This document shows positions 24,854-35,085 of a stretch of 64,000 nucleotides of DNA, one piece after another (position 1 is the stretch's first letter; every line of letters starts with the position of its first letter). The notes under the pieces are model-generated. The model had not been told where the DNA came from and made no database searches. It saw only the letters and a list, made by a program, of their open reading frames with translations. The stretch lies in assembly GCF_002806975.1 (NCBI RefSeq), contig NZ_NIHD01000003.1, positions 186,001 through 250,000 of the forward strand, given 5' to 3'. The position numbers and the translations under genes are program-made. The DNA comes from Marinobacter aromaticivorans. Its GTDB lineage: Bacteria > Pseudomonadota > Gammaproteobacteria > Pseudomonadales > Oleiphilaceae.

Positions 24854-26062
24854 CTACCAGCCTTCCAGTTTCGGGCATTGTGTGGCCCGGTAGCTTTTGT
24901 CCCGATAACATACGCCGGGCTCTGTGGTGCGGGCAGTGAATATTTCACCGGCCGCTGTGGTCAGGCGAACCTGTCCGTAGGGTTCGCCATGGCGGAAGGT
25001 CGCCTCAATCGAGCTGCCATTGGGGTTGCGCAGCAAGCCGTTGCCGTGGAACTTGCCTTCCATGTATTCACCTTCGTATTTCTTGCCGTTGGCGAATACT
25101 TCCGCGCCGGTGCCATGGAAACTGCCATTGGAAAAGTCGCCTTCGTAATGGCGGCCGTCCGGGTAGGTCAGGGTACCGCGACCGTGGAAGACACTGCTAC
25201 GGAAGTCGCCTACGTAGAGCATGCCGTCCGCTGTTGTTAGTGATCCATGGCCATTGAGTTGCCCCATGGACCACTCGCCTGTCAGGATGTCGCCGTTATC
25301 AAGGGTGAGGGTGCCCTGGCCATGAAATGCATTGGCCCGGAACTGGCCGGTATAGCGGGACCCGTCTGCACCGCGCCATACGCCTTCACCACTGCGCTCG
25401 CCTTTCATCCAGTCGCCTTCATAGCGGCTGCCATCGGGGTACCAGGCTGTGCCGGTGCCATGAAAGGCGCCGTTCACAAATTGCCCTTCATATTTGAGGC
25501 CGTCGCTGTCTTCCCAGGTGCCGTCACCGGTTTTTACACCTCCGATCCAAACCCCGTTTGTATAGTTGACGGTGGTATAGGCTTCCAGTTTGCCTACCAG
25601 TGTCAGCTCACTTCCGGCCTCAAGGACGACGGCTTGCTGCCAGGACCTGAAGCCGGGTTTGCGGATAACAACGTCGTATTCGCCAGGGGCCAGCTCAAGA
25701 TCCAGTCGCGTGGTTCCATAGGCTTGACCGTTGATTTCGACCTCATCGCCAACCACGTTCGAGCGCAGGGTAAGACTGCCGGTTGTTGGTGCCGGAGCCT
25801 GCACGGCAGCCATTTCAGCTTCCGGAGCAACAGGCGCCGGTTCATTAGCAGAGGAAGGCTCTGGGGCGGGTGTGTCCGCAACCGTAACCGGGCTTTCCGG
25901 GTCTGCAGGTGTGCCGGCAGTCTCTGCCAGGGTGCTGCTTTGCGACGGTTGCTGAACAGTGTCTGCAATTTGCAGGTCTTTCTGTACGGACGCAAAGCCG
26001 GCTGTAACCAGAAGCATGAGTGCCAGGGCATTCAAAAACAAAAGTGGTCTGAAATCGACCAT
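24854..26062 (-). CDS. PEGA-domain and MORN-repeat envelope protein
   Basis: This protein has 402 residues. An N-terminal signal or anchor (LLFLNALALMLLVTAG) leads into an Ala/Pro/Glu-rich linker (about 33-95). A PEGA-like domain follows (GEYDVVIRKPGFRSW, about 100-160). About eight 23-residue MORN repeats of the form YEGDF-NG-FHGTG-YPDG run from about 165 to 365. The tail contains two Cys (VCYRDKSYRATQCPKLEGW). MORN and PEGA modules bind lipids, surfaces or other proteins. No enzyme motif is present. The start at 26062 has GAGG 7 nt upstream. It lies 50 bp before the tail-anchored receiver gene on the same strand. Confidence 0.85.
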   Translation of the reverse strand: MVDFRPLLFLNALALMLLVTAGFASVQKDLQIADTVQQPSQSSTLAETAGTPADPESPVTVADTPAPEPSSANEPAPVAPEAEMAAVQAPAPTTGSLTLRSNVVGDEVEINGQAYGTTRLDLELAPGEYDVVIRKPGFRSWQQAVVLEAGSELTLVGKLEAYTTVNYTNGVWIGGVKTGDGTWEDSDGLKYEGQFVNGAFHGTGTAWYPDGSRYEGDWMKGERSGEGVWRGADGSRYTGQFRANAFHGQGTLTLDNGDILTGEWSMGQLNGHGSLTTADGMLYVGDFRSSVFHGRGTLTYPDGRHYEGDFSNGSFHGTGAEVFANGKKYEGEYMEGKFHGNGLLRNPNGSSIEATFRHGEPYGQVRLTTAAGEIFTARTTEPGVCYRDKSYRATQCPKLEGW

Positions 26063-26175
26063 GGCGGAACCTCGTCATCCTGCTGTCTGCTGATTCGGTA
26101 GCAGGTTTATCTTACCCAGCGAGGACGGAGTTATGTAACTGAAAGTGACTGAACTTGGCGAGAATGCAGGCCAAA

Positions 26176-26637
26176 TCACACTTTGGCCGGAAGTTGTTCC
26201 TGATTGAGTTGCTCCCAGGCCTTCATGTAGACGTCGGCTTCGTATTCGTAGGGCGACCGGAAGGGCGTGAGAACAAAATCGAAAATCAGAAATAAAAAGC
26301 CGACAGACGCCCAGGCGATGGCGAGGGTACTGAGCATTGTCGCCTGCACTTCCGGATTTGAACCCACAAACTCCTGCAGCAGGGGGATAAGATCCGACGC
26401 CAGCACCACCGGGTTGAAGCTGGCCAGTACCAAAGGTACCCAGAAGGCGAGGAATACCGGAAAGAAGCCGAACGACCAAAGCAGGCGGCGTGCCATGTAG
26501 ACTGCCACCTCACGCCAGTACCTTTGCCTCACTTCCGGGGACTTCCGGATACTCTCGAGATACCTGCGCCGTTCTGCCCAGTAGGCTGCGACTTCGGGCG
26601 CCTGAGTTGTTTTTTCAGGGCTTTCTGATGCACTCAT
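26176..26637 (-). CDS. Two-TM membrane protein of unknown function
   Basis: This 153-residue protein has a charged Arg/Glu-rich N-terminus (about 1-50). Two hydrophobic segments follow (LLWSFGFFPVFLAFWVPLVL, about 52-71, and ILAIAWASVGFLFLIFDFVL-like, about 103-125), then a charged C-terminal helix. I recognise no family. It begins the minus-strand series leading to the PEGA/MORN and receiver genes and is divergent from the M16 peptidase gene. Confidence 0.7.
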   Translation of the reverse strand: MSASESPEKTTQAPEVAAYWAERRRYLESIRKSPEVRQRYWREVAVYMARRLLWSFGFFPVFLAFWVPLVLASFNPVVLASDLIPLLQEFVGSNPEVQATMLSTLAIAWASVGFLFLIFDFVLTPFRSPYEYEADVYMKAWEQLNQEQLPAKV

Positions 26638-26738
26638 GAAACTGTTTCTGCCTTGTCAAAATGAAGGACGGATACATGATCATTGATACTACGTGTTACC
26701 CTGTGATTCTCCAATTGTTTAACGACAGGATAGTTTGA

Positions 26739-29663
26739 ATGGCTGCAGTGATTGATAACGCAACCCATCCGGCTTTTGAAAAGCTCCGCAGTCACCGGAT
26801 TGATACTCTCAACCTTGATGTGGAAGAGTATCGCCACAGAAAAACCGGTGCCCGCCATCTGCATCTTGCGGCGGATAACGAAGAGAACGTGTTCTTTGTG
26901 GCGCTCAGAACCTTTCCGATGGATTCTACCGGCGTCGCTCACATACTTGAACATACGGCCTTGTGTGGCAGTGAGCGCTATCCGGTTCGTGATCCTTTCT
27001 TCATGATGATTCGCCGGTCGCTCAATACCTTTATGAATGCCTTCACCAGCAGTGACTGGACCGCCTATCCCTTTGCGAGCATGAACCGCAAGGATTTCGA
27101 TAACCTGCTGTCTGTTTATCTGGATTCGGTGTTTTTCTCCAAACTGGACCCGCTGGATTTTGCCCAGGAAGGTCACAGGCTCGAATTTGAAAAACCCGAT
27201 GACCCGGCTACCGAACTGGTATACCGGGGTGTTGTTTATAATGAGATGAAAGGCGCCATGAGCTCGGCGACCTCACAGTTGTGGCAAAACCTGAGCAGCC
27301 ACCTGTTCCCGACGACCACGTATCACTACAACAGTGGCGGCGAGCCGGATCACATTGTTGACCTGAGTTACGACGACCTTATCCGTTTTTATCGGCACCA
27401 CTACCATCCGAGTAATGCGATTTTTGCCACTTATGGCAATATTCCGGCCTCTGAGCATCATGAGCGGTTTGAAGAACTGGCGCTCAGTCGTTTTGACAGG
27501 CTGGATGTCGAGCTGCCCGTGCGCGATGAAAAACGCATGTACGCACCGGTTCGGGTAGAGCAGGCTTACGGGGTAAACGAGGGCGAAGACACCGCCAGCA
27601 AAACCCACATTGTGATGGGCTGGCTGCTGGGCCACAGTTTTGATTTGCAGGAAAACCTCGAAGGGCAGTTGCTGTCTGCTGTTTTGCTGGAAAACAGTGC
27701 GTCGCCGCTTATGCGCGCCCTGGAAAAAACCGATCTCGGCCAGGCGCCCTCGACCATGTGCGGGCTGGAAGATTCCAACCGGGAAATGACCTTTGTCTGC
27801 GGTATTGAAGGCAGTGAGCCAGACAGACAGAAAGACCTGGAAGCTCTCATTGAGAGCACGTTGCAGACAGTCGTTGAGGAGGGTGTCAGCGAGGAGCGCC
27901 TGGAAGCCATCCTTCATCAGCTCGAACTGCATCAGCGGGAAATTGCCGGCGACAGTTTCCCATACGGTCTTCAGCTGATCATGAGTGCAATTGCGCCCAT
28001 GGTCCACGGTGGTGATCCCGTTGAGTTGCTGGATCTGGAGCCGGTTCTGGCAACGCTGCGTGAGAAAATCCGCGACCCGCAGTACATTCCCGGCCTTATT
28101 CGCCGCAAGCTGCTGGATAACCCGCACCGGGTAACGCTCACCCTGCGGCCGGACGACAAGCTGGATGCGCGGCGCCAACAGTCAATCCGTGAAGCTCTTG
28201 CAAAGCGCAAAGCAGAGCTCACCAGTGAAGAAATCACGCAGATTGTTGATCGTGCCAGGGCTCTGGAAGAGCGCCAGATGCGCAAGGATGACGATTCCAT
28301 CCTGCCAAAAGTGGATTTGACCGACGTACCCCTGCAGATGCCGGAACCCGAGGCCCGCTTCGACGGCGATATTTCAGCCACGGTCTTTGCCCGGGGAACC
28401 AACGGGCTGATATACCAGCAGGTGGTTTTGCCATTGCCGGCCCTGACGGAGGAGGAGCTGTTGCTGTTGCCTTATTACAGCACACTGGTTTCCGAGGTTG
28501 GCTGTGGTGACCTGGATTATCTTCAGATGCAGGATCGAATATCGGCGGAGTCCGGTGGTATCAGTGCGTCATTCACTGCCAAAGGCCGCATTGATGATGT
28601 TCAGGACCTCAAGGGTTACATGATATTCAATGGTAAGGCGTTGGCCCGCAATCGCACGGCGCTGACAAAGCTCCTTCGGGACGTATACACCAGTGCGCGG
28701 TTTGATGAAGCAGACCGTATTCGTGAGCTTGTCGCCCAGATCCGGGCGCGCCGGGAACAGGCGGTCACTGGCAGTGGCCACGTGTTGGCCATGGGGGCTG
28801 CCGCCCAGGGAGTCAGCCCTGGTGCCTGGTTGAGCTTCCGTCTGGGCGGACTGGCCGGAATTCGCGGAACGAAAGAGTTGGATCAGTCACTGAAAGACCC
28901 GAAAGCGCTCGAGACCTTCTGCCGGAAGCTGACAAGCCTGCATGAAAAAATCCGCAGGCAGGCCCGGGAATTTCTGATTGTTGGCGAGGAGGACCAGCTG
29001 CCGGCGCTGATCGACGATCTCAAATCCTGCTGGCAGGATGACCGGGGTATTGAATCCGCCCGCTGGACCATGGAGCCGGTAAACTTTGTGACCCGTGAGG
29101 CATGGCTTACATCCACTCAGGTTAACTTCTGTGCCCGTGCCTATAGCACTGTGGCCGTTGATCATCCGGATGCGGCGGCGCTCACCGTGCTTGGAGGTTT
29201 TCTCCGTAATGGCTACCTGCACCGGGCGATCCGGGAAAAAGGCGGGGCCTACGGTGGCGGCGCTTCCCAGGACAGCGTGAACGGCAACTTCCGTTTCTTT
29301 TCCTATCGGGATCCGCGCCTTGCAGAGACCCTTGATGACTTTGATGAGTCGTTGGTCTGGCTTCAGGAAACCGACCATGAATACCAGGCACTGGAAGAAT
29401 CCATACTCGGTGTGATTGGTCAGCTGGATCGTCCGCGCTCACCGGCCGGCGCCGCACGCCATGCTTTTCACAACAAGCTGTTCGGGCGCAGCCCTGAACA
29501 AAGGGCGCGTTTCCGCGAGCGGGTGTTGTCGGTAACCCTGGACGATCTCAGGCGGGTTGCGGCCACCTGGCTGGTGCCGGAGAACGCAAGCACCGCAGTT
29601 GTGACCAGCCCGGAAAACCGCAGTCTTGTTGAAGAGCTTGGTATGAGTATTCAGGAACTGTAA
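26739..29663 (+). CDS. M16 family metallopeptidase (presequence protease / PreP-like)
   Basis: This 974-residue protein matches the single-chain M16C proteases (PreP/Cym1, about 970-1000). The inverted zinc motif is HILEH (His68, Glu71, His72), with the downstream ligand Glu in YNEMKGAM. A long helical hinge (about 480-530) separates the two halves, and the C-terminal half has lost the zinc motif as is normal. These clamshell peptidases degrade unfolded peptides. There is no signal peptide, so it is probably cytoplasmic. AGGA lies 8 nt before the ATG at 26739. The gene is monocistronic, ending at a hairpin shared with ppsR. Confidence 0.93.
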   Translation: MAAVIDNATHPAFEKLRSHRIDTLNLDVEEYRHRKTGARHLHLAADNEENVFFVALRTFPMDSTGVAHILEHTALCGSERYPVRDPFFMMIRRSLNTFMNAFTSSDWTAYPFASMNRKDFDNLLSVYLDSVFFSKLDPLDFAQEGHRLEFEKPDDPATELVYRGVVYNEMKGAMSSATSQLWQNLSSHLFPTTTYHYNSGGEPDHIVDLSYDDLIRFYRHHYHPSNAIFATYGNIPASEHHERFEELALSRFDRLDVELPVRDEKRMYAPVRVEQAYGVNEGEDTASKTHIVMGWLLGHSFDLQENLEGQLLSAVLLENSASPLMRALEKTDLGQAPSTMCGLEDSNREMTFVCGIEGSEPDRQKDLEALIESTLQTVVEEGVSEERLEAILHQLELHQREIAGDSFPYGLQLIMSAIAPMVHGGDPVELLDLEPVLATLREKIRDPQYIPGLIRRKLLDNPHRVTLTLRPDDKLDARRQQSIREALAKRKAELTSEEITQIVDRARALEERQMRKDDDSILPKVDLTDVPLQMPEPEARFDGDISATVFARGTNGLIYQQVVLPLPALTEEELLLLPYYSTLVSEVGCGDLDYLQMQDRISAESGGISASFTAKGRIDDVQDLKGYMIFNGKALARNRTALTKLLRDVYTSARFDEADRIRELVAQIRARREQAVTGSGHVLAMGAAAQGVSPGAWLSFRLGGLAGIRGTKELDQSLKDPKALETFCRKLTSLHEKIRRQAREFLIVGEEDQLPALIDDLKSCWQDDRGIESARWTMEPVNFVTREAWLTSTQVNFCARAYSTVAVDHPDAAALTVLGGFLRNGYLHRAIREKGGAYGGGASQDSVNGNFRFFSYRDPRLAETLDDFDESLVWLQETDHEYQALEESILGVIGQLDRPRSPAGAARHAFHNKLFGRSPEQRARFRERVLSVTLDDLRRVAATWLVPENASTAVVTSPENRSLVEELGMSIQEL

Positions 29664-29670
29664 GCAGAAA

Positions 29671-29698
29671 GCCGGCAGGCCCTCTGCGGCCTGCCGGC
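29671..29698. terminator. Hairpin between M16 peptidase and ppsR
   Basis: A perfect 11-bp stem, GCCGGCAGGCC / GGCCTGCCGGC, with loop CTCTGC lies between two convergent genes. The U tract is short on both strands, but the stem is very stable. Confidence 0.6.
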
Positions 29699-29716
29699 AG
29701 TTCAGGTATTCAGCTT

Positions 29717-30532
29717 TCAGCGATTCCGTTTCAGGCCCGTGGCAACCATGATGCGTGTCGAGATCTCTTCTACAGAGTAGGCTGTGGTATTGAGGAAAGG
29801 AATGCGTTCCCTCCGGTACATCAGCTCAATCTCTTCGATTTCGTGCATGCATTGCTGACGGGATGAGTAACGGGAATTTGGCCGGCGCTCATTGCGGATG
29901 GTGGCCAGCCTCTCCGGATCAATCGTCAGGCCAAAGATCTTTTCCTTGTAGGGCCGCAGTGCCTTGGGCATCTGCTGGTCCAGAAGGTCTTCCTCCGTAA
30001 TGGGGTAGTTGGCGGCTTTAATTCCATACTGAAGAGCCAGGTAAAGGCAGGTGGGGGTTTTGCCACTGCGCGACGCGCCGATCAGGATAAGATCCGCCTC
30101 ATCGTAATGACGCGTGCGCGCTCCATCATCGTTGTCCAGTGCGAAGTTCACAGCATTGATGCGCCTTTCATAAACACCTTCATTGTTGATGGAGTGGGAT
30201 TTGCCCACAGAGTAGGACGAAGATGACTCCAGTTCCCGTTCCAGCGGCCCCAGGAAAGTGCCAAAGATATCCACCATAAAGCCCTCCGCATCCGAGATGA
30301 CCTCCCGGATAGCACTGTCCACAATGGTGTCAAATATCAGAGGGCGGGCGCCATCAGCCTCTGCGGCGCTGTTGATACGCTTGACCATGTCCCGGGCTTT
30401 TTCAATATCGTCAATATAAGGTACGGTAACGCGCTCAAATTCAATTTTCTCGAACTGGGCCAGAAGGCTGTGCCCGAGAGCTTCGGCGGTCAGGCCGGTG
30501 CCGTCGGAGATAAAGAAGGCTGTGCGTTTCAT
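29717..30532 (-). CDS. ppsR: PEP synthase regulatory protein (bifunctional kinase/phosphorylase)
   Basis: This 271-residue DUF299 protein has the P-loop [16 protein letters not shown] (about residues 148-163), [20 protein letters not shown] at the start and a C-terminal [11 protein letters not shown]. Family members phosphorylate PEP synthase on a Thr next to its catalytic His using ADP, and reverse it with phosphate, coupling gluconeogenesis to energy state. It is divergent from ppsA, its target, across 224 bp, the classic arrangement. The ATG at 30532 is set by the conserved N-terminus, and upstream in-frame codons are not conserved. Confidence 0.95.
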   Translation of the reverse strand: MKRTAFFISDGTGLTAEALGHSLLAQFEKIEFERVTVPYIDDIEKARDMVKRINSAAEADGARPLIFDTIVDSAIREVISDAEGFMVDIFGTFLGPLERELESSSSYSVGKSHSINNEGVYERRINAVNFALDNDDGARTRHYDEADLILIGASRSGKTPTCLYLALQYGIKAANYPITEEDLLDQQMPKALRPYKEKIFGLTIDPERLATIRNERRPNSRYSSRQQCMHEIEEIELMYRRERIPFLNTTAYSVEEISTRIMVATGLKRNR

Positions 30533-30756
30533 GGTGTTTTGCAGCTCCGTATGTGGCGGATTGTCAGGGCACATTTTCCAGGGTAAGGCGGGAAAGTTGT
30601 GTGCACTTTCTCGGAGGGTCCCTAGGTAAATTCCGAAGGTTACAGTATCATACACGGCAGATTCGAGACTCCGCAGTGGTTGTTGTCTGCTTTTTACGTT
30701 TGATACCGCTGGCCCGGCTATATTCTTTGCTTTACAGATTCTAAGGGAGACGTGCT

Positions 30757-33129
30757 TTGGAAGATTACATAATCTGGTTTGATCACCTGGGAATGTCCAA
30801 TGTTGACCAGGTAGGTGGTAAGAACGCCTCCCTCGGTGAAATGATCAGTAATCTGGCCAACGCCGGTGTCACCGTGCCAGGTGGCTTTGCCACCACCGCG
30901 CATGCGTATCGCGAATTTCTGGCAAAAGACGGTCTCAAGGAAAAAATCGACAAGGTTCTCGACAGTCTCGATATCAATGATGTCAATGAACTTGCCCGTG
31001 TCGGGGCAAAGATTCGCCAGTGGATTATAGATACGCCCTTCCCGGATGCACTGGAAGTTGCGCTTCGGGACGCCTACAGCAAGATGCTGGACGGCAATGA
31101 CAAAATGGCCGTTGCCGTACGCTCATCCGCAACGGCAGAAGATCTGCCGGATGCCTCCTTTGCCGGCCAGCAGGAGACCTTTCTGAACGTAGTGGGCCTT
31201 GAGCAGGTGCGTACCTCTGTAAAAGAGGTGTTCGCATCTCTCTTCAACGACCGCGCTATTTCCTATCGTGTTCACCATGGTTTTGACCACAAGCTGGTGG
31301 CCTTGTCTGCCGGTATCCAGAAAATGGTGCGCAGTGAAACCGCTGCCAGTGGCGTTATGTTTACGCTGGATACGGAATCGGGCTTCCGCGACGTTGTCTT
31401 TATTACCGGCTCCTATGGCCTCGGTGAGACGGTGGTTCAGGGTGCTGTTAACCCCGACGAGTTTTACGTACACAAGCCCACTCTCGAAGCAGGCAGGCCG
31501 GCAGTGTTGCGTCGCAATCTTGGCAGCAAAGCCATAAAAATGGTCTATCACTCGGAGCCCGGCAGTGGTCAGCTCGTGGAAACCGTCAAGGTGGACCCGG
31601 AAGACCGGGGTCGTTTCTGCATTTCTGACGCGGAAGTCGAGGAACTGTCCAGGCAGGCGATAATCATCGAGAAGCACTATCAGCGCCCAATGGATATCGA
31701 GTGGGCCAAAGACGGTGATGACGGCAAAATCTACATAGTGCAGGCGCGCCCGGAAACCGTTAAGAGCCGCGCGTCTGCCAACGTGATGGAGCGTTACCTG
31801 CTCAAGGAAACCGGCACGGTGCTGGTGGAAGGCCGCAGCATTGGTCACAAGATTGGCGCAGGCCCGGTCAAGATCATTACCAGCATCAAGGAAATGGACC
31901 GTGTACAGCAGGGTGATGTGCTGGTTACGGATATGACAGACCCGGACTGGGAACCTGTCATGAAGCGGGCGTCAGCGATTATTACCGACCGTGGCGGTCG
32001 TACCTGCCACGCAGCGATCATCGCCCGTGAGTTGGGTATCCCGGCGGTTGTGGGCTGCGGCGACGCTACAGAAGTACTGAAAGACGGCCAGGAAGTGACC
32101 GTGTCCTGTGCCGAAGGTGATACGGGGCTGATCTACGAAGGTGCGCTGGACTTCGAGCTGCGTGAAAACACCGTAGATTCCATGCCCAATATCCCGTTCA
32201 AGATCATGATGAACGTGGGTAACCCGGACCGTGCTTTTGATTTCCAGTCACTGCCCAACGAAGGGGTTGGGCTGGCGCGCCTTGAATTCATTATTAACCG
32301 CATGATTGGCGTACACCCGAAGGCTCTCCTGAATTTTGAGGGCCTGCCCCGGGATATCAAGCAGACCGTAGAGAAGCGTATCTCCGGCTACAGATCGCCG
32401 GTTGATTTTTACGTGGACAAACTTGTGGAAGGCATTTCTACCCTGGCCGCTGCATTTGCGCCAAAGAAAGTCATCGTGCGTTTGTCTGACTTCAAGTCCA
32501 ACGAATACGCCAACCTGATTGGTGGCACCCTTTACGAGCCGGATGAAGAAAACCCGATGCTGGGCTTCCGGGGTGCTTCCCGTTATATCTCCGAAACCTT
32601 CCGTGACTGCTTCGAGCTGGAGTGTCGTGCGCTCAAGAAAGTGCGTAACGAGATGGGGCTGACCAACGTAGAGGTAATGGTGCCGTTCGTGCGCACTGTG
32701 GGCGAAGCAGAGCAGGTGGTCAATCTGCTGGCGGAGAATGGCCTGAAGCGTGGCGAGAACGGCCTGCGAGTGATCATGATGTGTGAACTGCCGGGTAATG
32801 CGTTGCTGGCGGATCAGTTCCTCGAGCACTTTGACGGCTTTTCCATTGGCTCCAACGACCTGACCCAACTGACCCTCGGTCTGGATCGCGACTCGGGTAT
32901 TATTGCGCACCTGTTCGACGAACGGGATGAAGCCGTCAAAATTCTTCTGTCCAGCGCCATCCAGGCGTGCAAGAAGGCCGGAAAGTACATTGGTATCTGC
33001 GGCCAGGGGCCATCCGACCACCCTGATCTCGCCAAATGGCTTATGGATCAGGGTATTGATTCGGTATCCCTTAATCCGGATTCCGTTCTCGACACCTGGT
33101 TTTTCCTGGCGGACGAAAAAATCGACTGA
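30757..33129 (+). CDS. ppsA: Phosphoenolpyruvate synthase
   Basis: This 790-residue three-domain enzyme converts pyruvate and ATP to PEP, AMP and phosphate. The N-terminal ATP-grasp has [11 protein letters not shown] and [20 protein letters not shown]. The swivelling phospho-His domain has [19 protein letters not shown]. The C-terminal PEP-binding barrel ends [17 protein letters not shown] with its conserved Cys. The start is TTG at 30757, fixed by AAGGGAGA 6 nt upstream and by alignment of [12 protein letters not shown] with the family start. The Thr-Cys-His motif is the expected PpsR target. Confidence 0.96.
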   Translation: MEDYIIWFDHLGMSNVDQVGGKNASLGEMISNLANAGVTVPGGFATTAHAYREFLAKDGLKEKIDKVLDSLDINDVNELARVGAKIRQWIIDTPFPDALEVALRDAYSKMLDGNDKMAVAVRSSATAEDLPDASFAGQQETFLNVVGLEQVRTSVKEVFASLFNDRAISYRVHHGFDHKLVALSAGIQKMVRSETAASGVMFTLDTESGFRDVVFITGSYGLGETVVQGAVNPDEFYVHKPTLEAGRPAVLRRNLGSKAIKMVYHSEPGSGQLVETVKVDPEDRGRFCISDAEVEELSRQAIIIEKHYQRPMDIEWAKDGDDGKIYIVQARPETVKSRASANVMERYLLKETGTVLVEGRSIGHKIGAGPVKIITSIKEMDRVQQGDVLVTDMTDPDWEPVMKRASAIITDRGGRTCHAAIIARELGIPAVVGCGDATEVLKDGQEVTVSCAEGDTGLIYEGALDFELRENTVDSMPNIPFKIMMNVGNPDRAFDFQSLPNEGVGLARLEFIINRMIGVHPKALLNFEGLPRDIKQTVEKRISGYRSPVDFYVDKLVEGISTLAAAFAPKKVIVRLSDFKSNEYANLIGGTLYEPDEENPMLGFRGASRYISETFRDCFELECRALKKVRNEMGLTNVEVMVPFVRTVGEAEQVVNLLAENGLKRGENGLRVIMMCELPGNALLADQFLEHFDGFSIGSNDLTQLTLGLDRDSGIIAHLFDERDEAVKILLSSAIQACKKAGKYIGICGQGPSDHPDLAKWLMDQGIDSVSLNPDSVLDTWFFLADEKID

Positions 33130-33171
33130 TTCACTTTTGCACTTAATTCGGCACTTGAGGAGAGCGATAAG

Positions 33172-33651
33172 GTGGCAACAATTATTACCCCGGATCTGTG
33201 TGACGAGTTTCCGGAAGTTGAGGTGGTCGCGCCCGGCTTTAATAACTACGGTGGAATAAAGGCCTTTGGTGGCGAGATAGTTACCGTAAAGTGCTTTGAA
33301 GACAACTCAGTGGTCAAGGAGCAGGTTGGTCTACCCGGCAAGGACCGTGTAATGGTTGTAGACGGCGGAGGCTCCATGCGCCACGCTCTGCTGGGCGACA
33401 TGCTGGCCGAGAAAGCAGCCAGCAACGGCTGGGCCGGTTTGATTATCTATGGCTGCGTGCGGGATGTGGATGAAATCGGCAAAACAGACCTGGGGGTTCA
33501 GGCATTGGCGACTTACCCCAGAAAAAGCGAAAAGCGTGGCCTGGGCGACCTGAATGTGCCCGTGACCTTCCACGGCGTAACCTTTCGCCCCGGTCACTAT
33601 GTTTATGCCGACAATAACGGCATTGTTGTGTCAGAAAAGCCCCTGGTTTAA
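33172..33651 (+). CDS. rraA: RNase E activity regulator RraA
   Basis: This 159-residue protein has the RraA/MenG-type fold with [33 protein letters not shown] and [11 protein letters not shown] (catalytic-like Arg and Asp present). E. coli RraA binds RNase E and inhibits its endonuclease activity. Some homologues are also hydroxy-methylglutarate/oxaloacetate aldolases. The GTG at 33172 follows GAGGAGAG by about 8 nt. It lies 42 bp after ppsA and may be cotranscribed. Its target gene, rne, is 3 kb away in the same window. Confidence 0.92.
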   Translation: MATIITPDLCDEFPEVEVVAPGFNNYGGIKAFGGEIVTVKCFEDNSVVKEQVGLPGKDRVMVVDGGGSMRHALLGDMLAEKAASNGWAGLIIYGCVRDVDEIGKTDLGVQALATYPRKSEKRGLGDLNVPVTFHGVTFRPGHYVYADNNGIVVSEKPLV

Positions 33652-33672
33652 TCCCGGGGGCAGGGCCCAGCC

Positions 33673-33972
33673 CTAGCGGGTGACTTCGCTGATGTTGGTT
33701 CCCAGCAAAAAGCCGTCACCCTCGGGCTCGCACCGGATGACCTCACAGATGGTCTCAAGAGGCGGAAACTGATCGCTGCCGGGGCGCAGAACCGTGCTCA
33801 GCTCTTCGCCAACCGCTACAGGATTGCGCACAAGCAGTTGCATCCCTGTGGCGCTGAGATCCCTGCAAGTACCCGCGAAGGTATTTCCTTTGCTGTCGGT
33901 AATCTCGATTTCTGACTCAACCTGCATGCGATGAAAATCGCGCTTCTCCGAATAGTCCCTCATAAGGTTCAT
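33673..33972 (-). CDS. PilZ domain protein
   Basis: This 99-residue single PilZ domain has the c-di-GMP-binding motifs EKRDFHRM (RxxxR) and DLSATGMQL (D/NxSxxG). It probably acts as a small c-di-GMP receptor. Its ATG overlaps the stop of the upstream SH3 gene by 4 bp (ATGA), so the two are translationally coupled. It ends convergent with rraA. Confidence 0.9.
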   Translation of the reverse strand: MNLMRDYSEKRDFHRMQVESEIEITDSKGNTFAGTCRDLSATGMQLLVRNPVAVGEELSTVLRPGSDQFPPLETICEVIRCEPEGDGFLLGTNISEVTR

Positions 33973-34640
33973 GCCCAGTTGTCGGTTTTTCTTGTGGGTT
34001 TGAGCATCGGAATAATCAGTGCCAGGAGTACGCCCCCAAGTACCAGGCCAGCGCCGACCAACATGAAATCGGATTCCTTGCTGGCTTCCAGCCGCTCGTT
34101 TTCTGCTGTCAGCACTTCCAGATCATTTCGCAGCTTCTGGTTTTCCCCCAGTAACTCACGATTCCGGCGCTCCAGGTTAATCGAATCTGACGCAATGTTC
34201 TTGATGCGCCTGAGTTCCTGCTGCAGCTCTTCGGTGCGCGCAGACAGTGTCGACTCCGCATTGCTCAGGGCATCCCGGTCGCTGGATACTTCCTTCAGTT
34301 GCTCTTTAAGTGAGGATAGCTCGGATTTCGCTTGTTCGAGCTGCCGGCTCACGGTTTTCAGTTGGTCCGCGGCAATGGGGGTGTCGCTGAGGTATTGGCT
34401 GGACACCCAGCCGTCGTTGCCTTTGGGGGTGCGCACACGGGTGTAGCCGGAATCCGAGGTTTCGATCACCTCCAGCGCCGTTCCGCTTGGTACCGCATTT
34501 TCAATGATGCGGTACTGGGAACCAGCCCCGGAGCGAACCGGAAGGTAGAGCTTGTCATCAACCCAGACGGTTTTCGCCTGAGCCGTGGCGATGGAAGACA
34601 ATACAAATAGCGCACTGATGGCAAGGCGAAAAAACGTCAC
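33969..34640 (-). CDS. YgiM-like bacterial SH3 domain membrane protein
   Basis: This 223-residue protein has a signal peptide (start to SSIATAQA) and an SH3b domain (VWVDDKLYLPVRSGAGSQYR to DGWVSSQYLSD). A long coiled coil follows (about 90-190), then a C-terminal membrane helix (FMLVGAGLVLGGVLLALIIP) with a short cytoplasmic tail. This is the TIGR04211 architecture of E. coli YgiM, thought to sense or organise the periplasm. Neither start is perfect. GTG at 34640 is chosen because it opens directly onto the signal peptide with GGGA 9 nt upstream. Earlier GTG and TTG codons (34655, 34697) lack sites. The PilZ gene follows with a 4-bp overlap. Confidence 0.87.
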   Translation of the reverse strand: MTFFRLAISALFVLSSIATAQAKTVWVDDKLYLPVRSGAGSQYRIIENAVPSGTALEVIETSDSGYTRVRTPKGNDGWVSSQYLSDTPIAADQLKTVSRQLEQAKSELSSLKEQLKEVSSDRDALSNAESTLSARTEELQQELRRIKNIASDSINLERRNRELLGENQKLRNDLEVLTAENERLEASKESDFMLVGAGLVLGGVLLALIIPMLKPTRKTDNWA

Positions 34641-34785
34641 TGGCAAGTTTCCCACGGTGTTCGGTTTAAGAGATACGCTGTTAATAAAGCTTAACAAAGC
34701 TGTGAAAGCAGCAATTCTGTCACAGATGCCCGGTTGTTCAAGCGAGCCGTCATTACAAAAAACTCATGGACAGCTGCGCTGGTAT

Positions 34786-35085
34786 TCAGGGCAACACGGC
34801 TTTAAACGGTTTAACAGTGACCCTGCTGTATACCCCGGCATCCATGTAGGGATCACTGTCTGCCCAGGCCTGGGCCGAAGCCAGGGAATCAAACTCTGCG
34901 ATCACCAGACTGCCCGAGAAACCGGCATTACCCGGGTCCGGGGTGTCTATGGCCGGGTGTGGCCCCGCGACCAACAGCCTGCCTTCCGCTTTCAGTTTTT
35001 GCAGCCGCTCTATGTGTGCAGGCCTTGCGCTCTGGCGTAAAGACAAGCTGTTATCGACATCTTCACTGATAATAGCGTAATACAT
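34786..35085 (-). CDS. YciI family protein
   Basis: This 99-residue ferredoxin-like dimer protein has [43 protein letters not shown]-like core motifs (His and Asp lining a small pocket) and [14 protein letters not shown] at the end. YciI proteins are small enzymes of uncertain substrate. E. coli YciI is encoded near the envelope/PHP region too. The gene is divergent from the Rnm-like gene. Confidence 0.88.
   Translation of the reverse strand: MYYAIISEDVDNSLSLRQSARPAHIERLQKLKAEGRLLVAGPHPAIDTPDPGNAGFSGSLVIAEFDSLASAQAWADSDPYMDAGVYSRVTVKPFKAVLP

Noticed and set aside
27273-28178. 301-codon frame antisense to the M16 peptidase
   Set aside because: It is a reverse-frame shadow of a strongly conserved gene, without a ribosome-binding site or family motif.
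30700-30724. TTGATA and TATATT as the ppsA promoter
   Set aside because: The spacer is only 13 nt, too short. No better pair was found in the gap, so no promoter is listed for ppsA.
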